Assembly: GCA_903895005.1 (NCBI GenBank)
Contig: CAITSH010000454.1
Span: 1 to 23,738 of the forward strand
Reading direction: 5' to 3'
Length of the DNA stretch: 23,738 nt
From: an uncultured Pseudomonadota bacterium
GTDB taxonomy: Bacteria; Pseudomonadota; Gammaproteobacteria; Burkholderiales; SG8-39
Of the stretch, positions 7,997 through 15,510 are shown piece by piece. Position numbers and translations under genes: made by a program. Positions within the stretch are counted from its first letter, which is position 1. Every line of letters starts with the position of its first letter. The notes beneath the pieces were generated by a model. That model was not told where the DNA came from, searched no databases, and saw only the letters and a list, made by a program, of their open reading frames with translations.

Positions 7997-8697
7997 TGCT
8001 CAAAGCCGACGGACTGAATACCTATTACGGGCAGGCGCACATCCTCTCCGATGTCGGCCTCGAAGTCGGGCGCGGCGAGGTTGTCGTGCTGCTGGGGCGC
8101 AACGGCGCGGGCAAGTCCACCACCATGAAGAGCCTGATAGGGCTGGTGCCGGTGCGTTCGGGTAACGTGACTTTCCTCGATCGAAAAATATCAGGACTCG
8201 CTCCGTTCGAGATAGCCAAGGCCGGCCTGGGCTACGTGCCTGAGGAGCGGCGCATTTTCACAGACCTGACCGTGATGGAAAATCTCGAAGTCGGACGCCA
8301 ACCTGCACGTGCCGGCGTTCCCGTGTGGACACCGGAAAAACTCTTTCGCCTGTTTCCCAATCTTGGCGAAATGAAAGACCGTCCCGGCGGGCGCATGTCC
8401 GGTGGCGAGCAGCAAATGCTGACCATCGCGCGCACGCTGATGGGCAATCCGAGCTGCATCCTGCTCGATGAGCCTTCCGAGGGACTGGCGCCGGTGATCA
8501 TCGACCAAATGGCCGCCGCCATCAGCGAACTCAAGCGCGAAGGCGTGTCGGTGCTGCTATCTGAGCAGAACCTGCACTTTGCGACCGAAGTATCGGACCG
8601 CGCCTACATAATCGAAAAGGGGCGCATCCGTTTTTCCGGAACCATCGCGGAACTCAACGCGAACGAGGCGGTGCGCAGCACCTACCTCGCACTTTAA
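7996..8697 (+). CDS. livF: LIV-type ABC transporter ATP-binding protein LivF
   Basis: A 233-residue ATPase and the usual partner of LivG. Walker A is GRNGAGKST, the signature is MSGGEQQMLTIARTL, Walker B is CILLDEPSEGLAP, and the switch region is LLSEQNLHFA, with Gln and Asn where LivG has His, as is normal for LivF. The ATG at 7996 overlaps the livG stop by one base (TGATG); a TTG at 7993 would add one residue and is less likely. Nineteen bases separate it from hyuA, so the importer and hydantoinase genes appear co-transcribed. Confidence 0.94.
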   Translation: MLKADGLNTYYGQAHILSDVGLEVGRGEVVVLLGRNGAGKSTTMKSLIGLVPVRSGNVTFLDRKISGLAPFEIAKAGLGYVPEERRIFTDLTVMENLEVGRQPARAGVPVWTPEKLFRLFPNLGEMKDRPGGRMSGGEQQMLTIARTLMGNPSCILLDEPSEGLAPVIIDQMAAAISELKREGVSVLLSEQNLHFATEVSDRAYIIEKGRIRFSGTIAELNANEAVRSTYLAL

Positions 8698-8716
8698 AGA
8701 CAAAAGACCAGCGCAC

Positions 8717-10756
8717 ATGGCAAAAATAGCCGGCATAGACGTAGGCGGAACCTTTACCGACCTGATCCTGATCGACGAAACGACAGGCGAGGTGCGCCTT
8801 GCCAAGGTCCCGACCACGGTGCAAAACCAGGCCTTTGGCGTGATGGCGGCGCTGGACAAGGCGGGCAGCACGCTCTCGGAACTGTCGGCCATCGTGCACG
8901 GCACCACGACCACGACTAACGCGATGCTGGAGCGAAAAATTGCTCGGGTCGGACTGATCACCACGCGCGGCTTTCGTGACGTGCTGGAACTGGGGCGACG
9001 CACGCGCCCGACCGCCTACGGCCTGACCGGAAAATTCGTGCCGCTGGTTCCGCGCGAGCTGCGCCTGGAGGTGACCGAGCGCATGGACTGCGATGGCGAG
9101 GTGGTCACGCCGCTTATTGAGACCGAGGTCGCAGAGGCTGCGAAAAAGCTCATCGCGCTTGGCGCTGAGTCCGTGGTCATTCATTTCCTGCACAGCTATA
9201 TCAATTCAGCGCACGAAAAGCGCGCTGCCGAAATCGTGCGCGGCCTGTGGCCCAATCCTTACGTCACCGCGGGCCACGCAATCATTTCCGAATACCGCGA
9301 ATATGAACGCGGCGTGACGGCGACAGTCAACGCCGCCATCCAGCCTGTGCTGTCGCGCTACATCGACCGCCTGCAGAACGAGCTCGCATCCCGGGGCTTT
9401 GGCAGCGAGTTGCTGGTTATGCAGGGCAATGGCGGAACGGTGGCATCGAGTATCGTCGCCGAGGCCGCGGTCAATACCGTAATGTCCGGCCCGGCCTCCG
9501 GCGTGATCGCCGCGGCCTATACGGCGACGCAGGCCGGTTTTCCGAATGTGGTGACCTACGACATGGGCGGGACCTCCAGTGACGTGGCCCTCATCCAAGG
9601 CGGCATGCCGCAGGTCTCCACCGAACTTGAGCTCGAATACGCCATGCCCATCCATGTTCCCATGGTGGATGTGCACACCATCGGCGCGGGCGGCGGGTCC
9701 ATCGCCCAGGTTGACGCAGCCGGCATGCTGCGCGTCGGTCCCGAAAGCGCGGGTGCGACGCCCGGCCCGATATGCTACGCGCGGGGCGGTGAGCGCCCGA
9801 CCATCACCGATGCGAACCTCGTGCTCGGCCGTCTTAACCCGAACAAGTTGCTGGCGGTGGACAAGCCGGTCTCGCTTGAATACGTCAGGCAGCAGGTCGA
9901 GCTGCATGTCGGCAAGCCCCTCGGCCTAAAGGCCGATGCGGCGGCGGCGGCAATCCTGCGCATTGCCAACGACCGTATGGCCGGTGCGATTCGCATGGTC
10001 AGCCTCGCACGCGGACACGACCCGCGCGATTTTGCGCTGTTCGCCTTCGGCGGGGCAGGGCCGCTACACGCAGCTGCGCTCGCACGTGAATTATCGATTC
10101 CACGCGTGCTCATTCCGGCGCGCCCCGGCCTGACCAATGCCCTTGGTTGTGTGGCCGCGAGCGTGCGTCACGACTATGTTCGCACCATCAACAAGCCACT
10201 GGTCGAAGTCGAATCATCCAATATTCGTGCCATCCTTGAAGCACAAATTGCCGAGGGCAAGGCCACGGTGGCGCGCGAACGCGTACAGGTCGAGGGTTTC
10301 GAGACCCTGCATCGCGCTGACATGCAGTTCCAGGGGCAAAGCCACATCCTGTCGGTCGCGCTGCCTGACCTGGGCATCTCGCGCGAGCAATTGCACCAGT
10401 TGTTCGAGGCCGCCTACTGGACGCGTTTTGGCGTCGAGCTCAAGGAAATCCGGCCCGTGCTGGTCAACCTGCATACCGCTGTCATAGGCAAACGCCGACC
10501 CGTATCGCTGCTCGATTTATCCAAGGGCGAGCCACGAAAAACGGTCAAGGACGCCGAGGTCGAACGCCGGCAGGTATGGTTTGAGCAAAGTGGCTGGGTG
10601 GACACCCCGGTGTATCGGCGCGAATACCTGCCGGCAGGCGCGCAGTTCGGCGGCCCCGCGATTGTCGAGCAACTGGATTCGACGACAGTGGTCGAGCCGG
10701 ACAACGCGGTCGAGCTCGACAAACTCGGCAACCTCATCCTGGAGGTGACAGCATGA
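8717..10756 (+). CDS. hyuA: HyuA-type ATP-dependent hydantoinase/lactamase, subunit A
   Basis: A 679-residue member of the HyuA/5-oxoprolinase N-terminal half family. These enzymes open cyclic imides or lactams with ATP, together with a HyuB subunit; characterised examples are N-methylhydantoinase, 5-oxoprolinase and caprolactamase. The ASKHA-type phosphate loop GIDVGGTFTDLILID is at residues 6-19. The stretch VHGTTTTTNAMLERK follows at about 60. The second phosphate motif YDMGGTSSDVAL is at residues 281-292, with VDVHTIGAGGGSIA just after, and AFGGAGPLHAAAL lies around 10049-10080. Full length, no signal peptide. The stop overlaps the next gene by four bases. The family is certain. A lactam made by the upstream hydroxylase and reductase-like enzyme is a plausible substrate by inference. 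Confidence 0.92.
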   Translation: MAKIAGIDVGGTFTDLILIDETTGEVRLAKVPTTVQNQAFGVMAALDKAGSTLSELSAIVHGTTTTTNAMLERKIARVGLITTRGFRDVLELGRRTRPTAYGLTGKFVPLVPRELRLEVTERMDCDGEVVTPLIETEVAEAAKKLIALGAESVVIHFLHSYINSAHEKRAAEIVRGLWPNPYVTAGHAIISEYREYERGVTATVNAAIQPVLSRYIDRLQNELASRGFGSELLVMQGNGGTVASSIVAEAAVNTVMSGPASGVIAAAYTATQAGFPNVVTYDMGGTSSDVALIQGGMPQVSTELELEYAMPIHVPMVDVHTIGAGGGSIAQVDAAGMLRVGPESAGATPGPICYARGGERPTITDANLVLGRLNPNKLLAVDKPVSLEYVRQQVELHVGKPLGLKADAAAAAILRIANDRMAGAIRMVSLARGHDPRDFALFAFGGAGPLHAAALARELSIPRVLIPARPGLTNALGCVAASVRHDYVRTINKPLVEVESSNIRAILEAQIAEGKATVARERVQVEGFETLHRADMQFQGQSHILSVALPDLGISREQLHQLFEAAYWTRFGVELKEIRPVLVNLHTAVIGKRRPVSLLDLSKGEPRKTVKDAEVERRQVWFEQSGWVDTPVYRREYLPAGAQFGGPAIVEQLDSTTVVEPDNAVELDKLGNLILEVTA

Positions 10757-11406
10757 ACGGACTCTTGTTAACGATGACCGAACCGCCTCCGGCCATGGAG
10801 GAAGAGTTCAACGCCTGGTACGACACCGAGCACATGGCCGAGCGCCTGGCCATTCCTGGCTTTATCTCGGCACGGCGCTGGGTCTATCCCAGGGCGAAGC
10901 CGGGCACGGGCAAGTATCTTGCGACCTACGAGCTGACCAGCGCCGACGTCCTGACCACGCCCGAATACATTTCGCACGTGGGCGAGCATTTCACACCCTG
11001 GACCAAGCGCTGCATAGGCCGGCTGTCGGTGTTTCGCCGCTGGGCGGCAACACAGACGGTGCCCGGCACGGCGCAGCCAGCACCCGAAGCGCGCGCCCTG
11101 ATGGTCGCGATGGGAGATAGCCCCGCCGAACACGAGGCCGAGTTCAACAAATGGTACGACGAAGAACACTTGCCCATACTTGCCGTCGTGCCCGGCGTGC
11201 TCAGCGCACGGCGGTTCTTCGATCCAACCGGCAAACCGCGCCATATCGCCTTGTACGAGCTCACCGATCGCGCCGTCATCAGAAGCCCGCAGTGGCAGGC
11301 CTCGGTCGAAACGCCATGGTCCAAACGCATGCTGGAGGCCACAAGCAAGGAAGAATGGATCCTGTGTTGCTACGATGCCTATGACACCGGGACACCGCAG
11401 CCATGA
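10753..11406 (+). CDS. Duplicated dimeric alpha/beta-barrel-like protein between hyuA and hyuB
   Basis: A 217-residue protein made of two tandem copies of one unit. Each carries F-N-x-W-Y-D-x-E-H (residues 19-27 and 131-139), followed about 10 residues later by a P-G-x-x-S-A-R-R stretch, then a beta strand ending ALYELT or ATYELT. This pattern is like small EthD/DUF4286-type ferredoxin-fold proteins, which normally form barrels by dimerising; here two units lie in one chain. No signal peptide. It overlaps hyuA by four bases at its start and hyuB by four bases at its end, so it is translated with both. The fold is inferred and the function unknown. An accessory subunit, a ligand-handling protein or an isomerase are all possible. 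Confidence 0.75.
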   Translation: MNGLLLTMTEPPPAMEEEFNAWYDTEHMAERLAIPGFISARRWVYPRAKPGTGKYLATYELTSADVLTTPEYISHVGEHFTPWTKRCIGRLSVFRRWAATQTVPGTAQPAPEARALMVAMGDSPAEHEAEFNKWYDEEHLPILAVVPGVLSARRFFDPTGKPRHIALYELTDRAVIRSPQWQASVETPWSKRMLEATSKEEWILCCYDAYDTGTPQP

Positions 11407-13145
11407 GCGCGATAGACCCGATCACCCTGGTCGTCATCCAGAACGGCTTGCAGCAAGTCTGCAATGAGATGGATCTCGCATTCTGCCGCGCCGCGTTCAG
11501 CCCGGTGATATCTGAGGCGATGGACCGCTCGGACGGAATTTACCATCGCGACAACGGAGAGTTGATTGCGCAGGGTGAACTGGGACTGCCGGTTTTTGTC
11601 GGCACCATGCAGTTTTCCACCGAAGCGGTCATCGAAACGGTGAAGGCGCGCTGCACGCCGCTCAACGATGGCGATATTTTTATCCTCAACGACCCGTATC
11701 TGGGCGGCACCCACCTGATGGACGTGAAGTTCGTCAAACCGTTTTTCTACAAGGGAAAACTGTTTGCGTGGCTGGCCAATACCGGTCACTGGCCCGATAC
11801 CGGGGGAATGGTGCCGGGCGGGTTTTCGGCAACGGCCACCGAGGTGGAGCAGGAGGGCTTGCGCCTGCCTCCCGTGAAACTGTTCAAGAAGGGCGAACTT
11901 GACGAAGAAATCCTCGCCATCATCCAGTCGAACATCCGTGTCGCCGACCAGCGCATTGGTGACATCAAGGCCCAGGCCGCGGCATTGGCCATAGGTGAAA
12001 AGCGACTTGGCGAAATGCTCGATCGTTACGGCGCCGATGTGGTGGACGGCGCCATTGCCGAACTCAAGGCGCGCGCGTCGCAGCAAATGCGTGCGCGCAT
12101 TGCCACCATCCCAGAGGGCACCTACCGCGGCGAGGCCTTTGTGGATTCGGACGGGGTCGTGGATGCGCCGCTGAAGATCGTCATGACCGTCACCAAGAAA
12201 GGAGACGGGCTGCACTTTGACATGAGCGGTTCCTCGCCGCCTTGCCGCGGCCCGATGAACAGCGTCATCGCCACCACCAAGAGTTCCATTTACCTCGCGG
12301 TGAAGCATGTTTTCCCGGACGTACCGATTAATGCCGGCACCTTCGAGCCGCTGGATATCGTCGATCCCGAGGATACGTTTCTGTACGCGCGTTACCCGCG
12401 CCCGGTATCGGGCTGCGCGGCGGAGGTCAGCCAGCGCATCGCCGAGGCGGTGTTTTCGGCCCTGGTCAAAGCCATGCCCGAGCGCATGTTCGCGGCCCCG
12501 GCCGGCACCTCGGGCAACCTCTCCATAGGTGGCTACGATCCCAAACGCCGGCGCTCGTATGTGATGTACGTGATTTCGGGCGGCGGTTACGGAGGTTCAC
12601 CCTCGGGCGACGGCATTTCCAATGGTTGTTCGACCATAGGCATTTCCAAGACCACGCCCATCGAAGTGATGGAGCAGTACTACCCGGTCTTGTTTGAGGA
12701 GTTTTCATTGCATGAAGGCTCGGGCGGGGCGGGGGAGCATCGCGGCGGTTTTGGCGTGAACTACAAGATCAAGCTTCGCCGCGGCGAGGCCCGCGCCTCC
12801 ATGGTCATGGACCATGGGCGCACGGGTCCACAGGGGGCGCAGGGTGGTGCTGATGGCGGCCTCAACACGGTTGCGGTGGTGCAATCGGGCAAGACCTACC
12901 GCCCGCCGCATATTTCCAAGGACCAAGACATCACCATCCATGCCGGCGATCGCATTGACGTGTCCACCCCCGGTGGCGGAGGCTTTGGACTTCCGTTCGA
13001 CCGCGATCCGCAGGCCGTGGCCAGCGATGTGGCCCGCGGCTATTACACCGCCCTACAGGCTGAGCAGGCGTTTGGCGTGAGCCTCGGCGCAGATGGCGCG
13101 GTCGATAACGGCAAAACGGCCACGCGGCGGGCCTGCGCCCGCTGA
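11403..13145 (+). CDS. hyuB: HyuB-type hydantoinase/lactamase, subunit B
   Basis: A 580-residue member of the HyuB/5-oxoprolinase C-terminal half family, the partner that contributes the hydrolytic site beside HyuA. Typical segments are DPITLVVIQNGLQQVCNEMD at the N-terminus, EAMDRSDGIYHRDNGELIAQ, LNDPYLGGTHLMDV (from about residue 95), NTGHWPDTGGMVPGG, SGGYGGSP-like glycines around 12580-12600, and the C-terminal VSTPGGGGFGLP. The length is normal. The ATG overlaps the preceding stop (ATGA). The last 30 or so residues after the FGLPFDRDP region are Ala-rich and poorly conserved in appearance. With hyuA and the small protein between them it forms a tight three-gene block downstream of the importer. 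Confidence 0.92.
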   Translation: MSAIDPITLVVIQNGLQQVCNEMDLAFCRAAFSPVISEAMDRSDGIYHRDNGELIAQGELGLPVFVGTMQFSTEAVIETVKARCTPLNDGDIFILNDPYLGGTHLMDVKFVKPFFYKGKLFAWLANTGHWPDTGGMVPGGFSATATEVEQEGLRLPPVKLFKKGELDEEILAIIQSNIRVADQRIGDIKAQAAALAIGEKRLGEMLDRYGADVVDGAIAELKARASQQMRARIATIPEGTYRGEAFVDSDGVVDAPLKIVMTVTKKGDGLHFDMSGSSPPCRGPMNSVIATTKSSIYLAVKHVFPDVPINAGTFEPLDIVDPEDTFLYARYPRPVSGCAAEVSQRIAEAVFSALVKAMPERMFAAPAGTSGNLSIGGYDPKRRRSYVMYVISGGGYGGSPSGDGISNGCSTIGISKTTPIEVMEQYYPVLFEEFSLHEGSGGAGEHRGGFGVNYKIKLRRGEARASMVMDHGRTGPQGAQGGADGGLNTVAVVQSGKTYRPPHISKDQDITIHAGDRIDVSTPGGGGFGLPFDRDPQAVASDVARGYYTALQAEQAFGVSLGADGAVDNGKTATRRACAR

Positions 13146-13162
13146 AGGTCCGGCTCCAACGC

Positions 13163-13837
13163 ATGCTGCGTCTTGTCGCCCGATTGATCGCGTGCATGCT
13201 CCTGGCACTACCGGGCGCGCAAGCGCTGCTGGCGCAGGGCGTGGATCGTGACAAGTTGCTGATTGAATCCGCGGACCGCGGTGACGCGCCAGAGGTTGCT
13301 CGGCTTCTTGCCGATGGGGCCTCGCCCAAGGCGGCGGAACCCAGCGGCGCCACCGCACTGATCGCCGCCGCCTATAGAAACCAACTCGATGCGGCAACCC
13401 TCCTGCTGGCGGCGGGTGCAGACGTCAATGCCCGGGACAATACGGGGCAAAGCGCCTTTCTGATCGCAGTCGCCAACGGCAACCTCGATTTCGTCAAAAT
13501 GACCATGCGGAACGGCGCCAATCTTGACAGTCGGGACAGCGGCAATGCCACGGCGCTGATTCGTGCAGCCCGCTACGCCCACAACGCGATCATCATCGAG
13601 CTCCTTCGAGCCGGCGCGGAACTCAACCAGGTTACGCGCGCCGGGCGTACGGCGCTAACTGAGGCCATCGTCATGGGAGATGGTGGCCCAGGCCACACCG
13701 ATACGGTGCGCATGCTCGTGAGGTCTGGAACCGACCTGAGTATTCGAGACAATGCAGGGCTCACGCCATTGCAACACGCACGTCAACGCGAGTTCCGCGA
13801 AATTTCCGCCATCCTGGTCAGCGCCGGTGGACGTTGA
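13163..13837 (+). CDS. Exported ankyrin-repeat protein
   Basis: A 224-residue protein starting 17 bases after hyuB. The N-terminus has Arg residues, then a hydrophobic stretch (IACMLLALPGAQALLAQG, about residues 9-26) that reads as a cleavable signal peptide, so the product should be periplasmic. The rest is about six ankyrin units; the clearest are GATALIAAAYRNQLDAATLL, LLAAGADVNARDNTGQS, LLRAGAELNQVTRAGRTAL and NAGLTPLQHARQREF. Ankyrin stacks bind other proteins; bacterial periplasmic members near enzymes are sometimes protective or assembly factors. No partner can be named here. It is probably the last gene of the long operon. The family is confident, the role unknown. Confidence 0.88.
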   Translation: MLRLVARLIACMLLALPGAQALLAQGVDRDKLLIESADRGDAPEVARLLADGASPKAAEPSGATALIAAAYRNQLDAATLLLAAGADVNARDNTGQSAFLIAVANGNLDFVKMTMRNGANLDSRDSGNATALIRAARYAHNAIIIELLRAGAELNQVTRAGRTALTEAIVMGDGGPGHTDTVRMLVRSGTDLSIRDNAGLTPLQHARQREFREISAILVSAGGR

Positions 13838-14045
13838 CCGAATGCACAATATCCGCTTTGACGGCAGCCAGGGCTCATACATATCTATGGATATCTGGTA
13901 CGAAGGGGTGTTAGGTTTGCAGGGTACGCGGGGCTTTTTGACTATTAGGGGGCGGTGCATGCGAGGGTATCCGTTGACTTCGGGAGCGAGTTCAACTGCC
14001 TGCTCGAAGCCCCCCATCGCATCGCAAATCGACTAAGCTATCGGT
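13838..14045. other. Intergenic gap of 208 bases without a credible gene
   Basis: The gap contains the tail of an open frame (13752-14036) that overlaps the ankyrin gene and looks spurious. A short inverted repeat, ATATC-TATG-GATAT, lies at 13881-13894. This AT-richer stretch is the most likely place for the end of the long operon and a promoter for the UbiX gene, but I see no convincing -35/-10 pair or terminator. Confidence 0.5.
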
Positions 14046-14711
14046 ATGAAAAAGTCCGCAAAAAAATCCACATCATCCACCCTAGATTCCGGCGCATCGG
14101 ACATCGCCAAAGTCTCGCCTACCGCATCTTCCGTACCGCGTCGCATCATCGTCGGCATTTCCGGCGCGTCTGGCGCCATCTACGGCATCCGCTTGCTGCA
14201 GACCCTGCGCAAAATCGGCGTCGAGACGCACCTGGTCATGTCAAAGTCGGCCGAGGTCACGATCACCGCCGAGACCGATTACAAGATCAAGGACGTGCGC
14301 GCCATGGCCGACGTCTGGTACGCGCAAAACAATATCGGTGCGGCCATTTCAAGCGGCTCCTTCATCACCGATGGCATGGTCGTCGCCCCATGCGCCATAC
14401 GCAGCGTTTCTGAAATTGCCACCGGGGTCACCTCGGGCCTGCTGACGCGCGCCGCCGACGTGGTGCTCAAGGAACGCCGCCGCCTGGTGCTGCTGGTGCG
14501 CGAAACGCCGCTGCACCTGGGGCACCTGCGCACGCTCACCACCGTAACTGAAATCGGCGCCATTGTGTTGCCGCCCATGCCGGCGTTTTACAACCGACCC
14601 AAGACACTGGACGATATCGTCAACCACACCGTGGCCCGCGTCATCGACTTGTTTGGCCTGGAAAACGACGGCGCCAAGCGCTGGAGCGGTTTGTCCTCCC
14701 CGGACGCCTAG
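14046..14711 (+). CDS. UbiX/KpdB-type flavin prenyltransferase (hydroxyarylic acid decarboxylase subunit B type)
   Basis: A 221-residue protein of the UbiX family, which joins dimethylallyl phosphate to FMN to make the prenylated cofactor of UbiD decarboxylases. The FMN loop GISGASGAIYG is at residues 37-47. The block SSGSFITDGMVVAPC, then LLTRAADVVLKE, VRETPLHLGHL and PPMPAFYNRP (residues 176-185) are the expected active-site segments. The ending DLFGLENDGAKRWSGL matches the KpdB/VdcB subgroup, associated with non-oxidative phenolic acid decarboxylases, better than ubiquinone-pathway UbiX. Residues 1-33 are a Lys/Ser/Thr-rich extension absent from typical members. No internal start would remove it, so the ATG at 14046 stands. 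No UbiD gene is in the window. Confidence 0.9.
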   Translation: MKKSAKKSTSSTLDSGASDIAKVSPTASSVPRRIIVGISGASGAIYGIRLLQTLRKIGVETHLVMSKSAEVTITAETDYKIKDVRAMADVWYAQNNIGAAISSGSFITDGMVVAPCAIRSVSEIATGVTSGLLTRAADVVLKERRRLVLLVRETPLHLGHLRTLTTVTEIGAIVLPPMPAFYNRPKTLDDIVNHTVARVIDLFGLENDGAKRWSGLSSPDA

Positions 14712-14790
14712 GGCTCAAGCACCGCCTGCGGTTCTCGCGATAGTCATATTTGTAGAATAATGCGCGGCGCATCGCTGCAAAAGACCTAAC

Positions 14791-14805
14791 AGGAGATTCG
14801 ATTTG
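14791..14805 (+). promoter_or_regulatory. Ribosome binding site deciding a TTG start
   Basis: AGGAG (14791-14795) lies seven bases before TTG 14803. The next in-frame ATG (14815) would be 19 bases away, too far for this site. The TTG start is therefore preferred for the NTF2-like gene. Confidence 0.7.
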
Positions 14806-15414
14806 GATTCAAACATGCAGGAAAGACTGGCCATCACCGAAGTCGTCAACAACTGGGCGCTCTGGCGCGATGCTGGTTTCTGGGACCGATTTCGCACCGT
14901 GTGGCACAAGGAAGGCTGGATGAGCGCGACCTGGTTCCAGGGGCCTGCCGACGAATTCATCGGCCACAGCATCAAGGGTTTTGAAGCCGACAACATTATT
15001 TTGCATTTCCTCGGTGGCGTAACCGTGGACCTTGGTGGTGACCGCGCGATCGCACAGACCAAGATGACCATCACGCAGCGCGGTCCGGTCGAAGGCGTGG
15101 ACATTGAGGTGGTCTGCACCGGCCGCTTTTATGACTTTTTTGAAAAGCGCGAAGGCAAGTGGGGCATCGTGCGCCGTCAGCCAATTTACGAGCGCGACCA
15201 CATGAAGTGCGTCCACCCCTCAGACAAGGTCATACTCGACAAGGCCCTGCTCGAGAGCTTCCCGGTCGGATACCGCAATCTGGCCTATCTGCAGACGCGC
15301 CTTGGCTTCAAGGTCAAAGCTGACATGCCCGGCCTCAAGGGCGACATTGTGCAGGCCTTGTACAAGCGCGGTGCCGATTGGCTGGCCGGCAAGGACTCGG
15401 CGTTGCCGGTATAG
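14803..15414 (+). CDS. NTF2/SnoaL-like domain protein
   Basis: A 203-residue protein whose first ~130 residues match the SnoaL-like group of the NTF2 cone fold. Helix 1 reads ERLAITEVVNNWALWRDAG, followed by a strand pair with GWMSATWFQGPADEFI, an acidic turn, and the beta sheet AQTKMTITQRG, VEVVCTGRFYDFFEKREGKWGIVRRQ. The residues after about 140 (VHPSDKVILDKALLESFPVGYRNLAYLQ and beyond) form an extension not normal for small SnoaL proteins. The fold hosts isomerases, dehydratases and hydroxylases as well as non-enzymatic members. No signal peptide. It follows the UbiX-type gene by 91 bases on the same strand; a shared aromatic-acid pathway is possible but unproven. The family call is good, the activity unknown. 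Confidence 0.8.
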   Translation: MDSNMQERLAITEVVNNWALWRDAGFWDRFRTVWHKEGWMSATWFQGPADEFIGHSIKGFEADNIILHFLGGVTVDLGGDRAIAQTKMTITQRGPVEGVDIEVVCTGRFYDFFEKREGKWGIVRRQPIYERDHMKCVHPSDKVILDKALLESFPVGYRNLAYLQTRLGFKVKADMPGLKGDIVQALYKRGADWLAGKDSALPV

Positions 15415-15420
15415 GCCGAA

Positions 15421-15455
15421 GGCTGGAAAGCCTCGCCAGACTTGGCTTTCCAGCC
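15421..15455. repeat. Perfect 12-bp hairpin downstream of the NTF2-like gene
   Basis: GGCTGGAAAGCC (15421-15432) and GGCTTTCCAGCC (15444-15455) are exact inverted copies with an 11-base loop. It starts seven bases after the stop codon. There is no T-run directly after, so on its own it would be a 3'-end stabiliser rather than an intrinsic terminator. Confidence 0.65.
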
Positions 15456-15466
15456 GATGGTGCAAT

Positions 15467-15494
15467 AAAAAACGGGGCCGTGGCCCCGTTTTTT
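15467..15494. terminator. Bidirectional Rho-independent terminator
   Basis: AAAAAACGGGGCC (15467-15479) and GGCCCCGTTTTTT (15482-15494) form a GC stem flanked by A-run and T-run, giving a valid terminator on both strands. It lies between convergent genes (stop at 15414 on +, stop at 15511 on -), exactly where such a shared terminator is expected. Confidence 0.88.
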
Positions 15495-15510
15495 ATTCGT
15501 TTTACCCAGA

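Noticed and set aside
11379..12308. Minus-strand open frame of 309 codons opposite hyuB
   Set aside because: Fully covered by the strongly supported hyuB gene; composition is His/Gly/Arg-rich as expected for an antisense shadow.
13752..14036. Open frame of 94 codons running from the ankyrin gene into the gap
   Set aside because: Overlaps the ankyrin gene in another frame, no ribosome site, no recognisable domain; not convincing as a small gene.
4019..14751. Exact 11-base match TAGTCATATTT before the binding-protein gene (4019-4029) and before the NTF2-like gene (14741-14751)
   Set aside because: Repeats of this length are expected many times by chance in 24 kb, and the distances to the two start codons differ (about 15 versus 52 bases).
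14753..14758. TAGAAT as a -10 element for the NTF2-like gene
   Set aside because: No acceptable -35 hexamer at 16-18 bases upstream, so a promoter cannot be supported.
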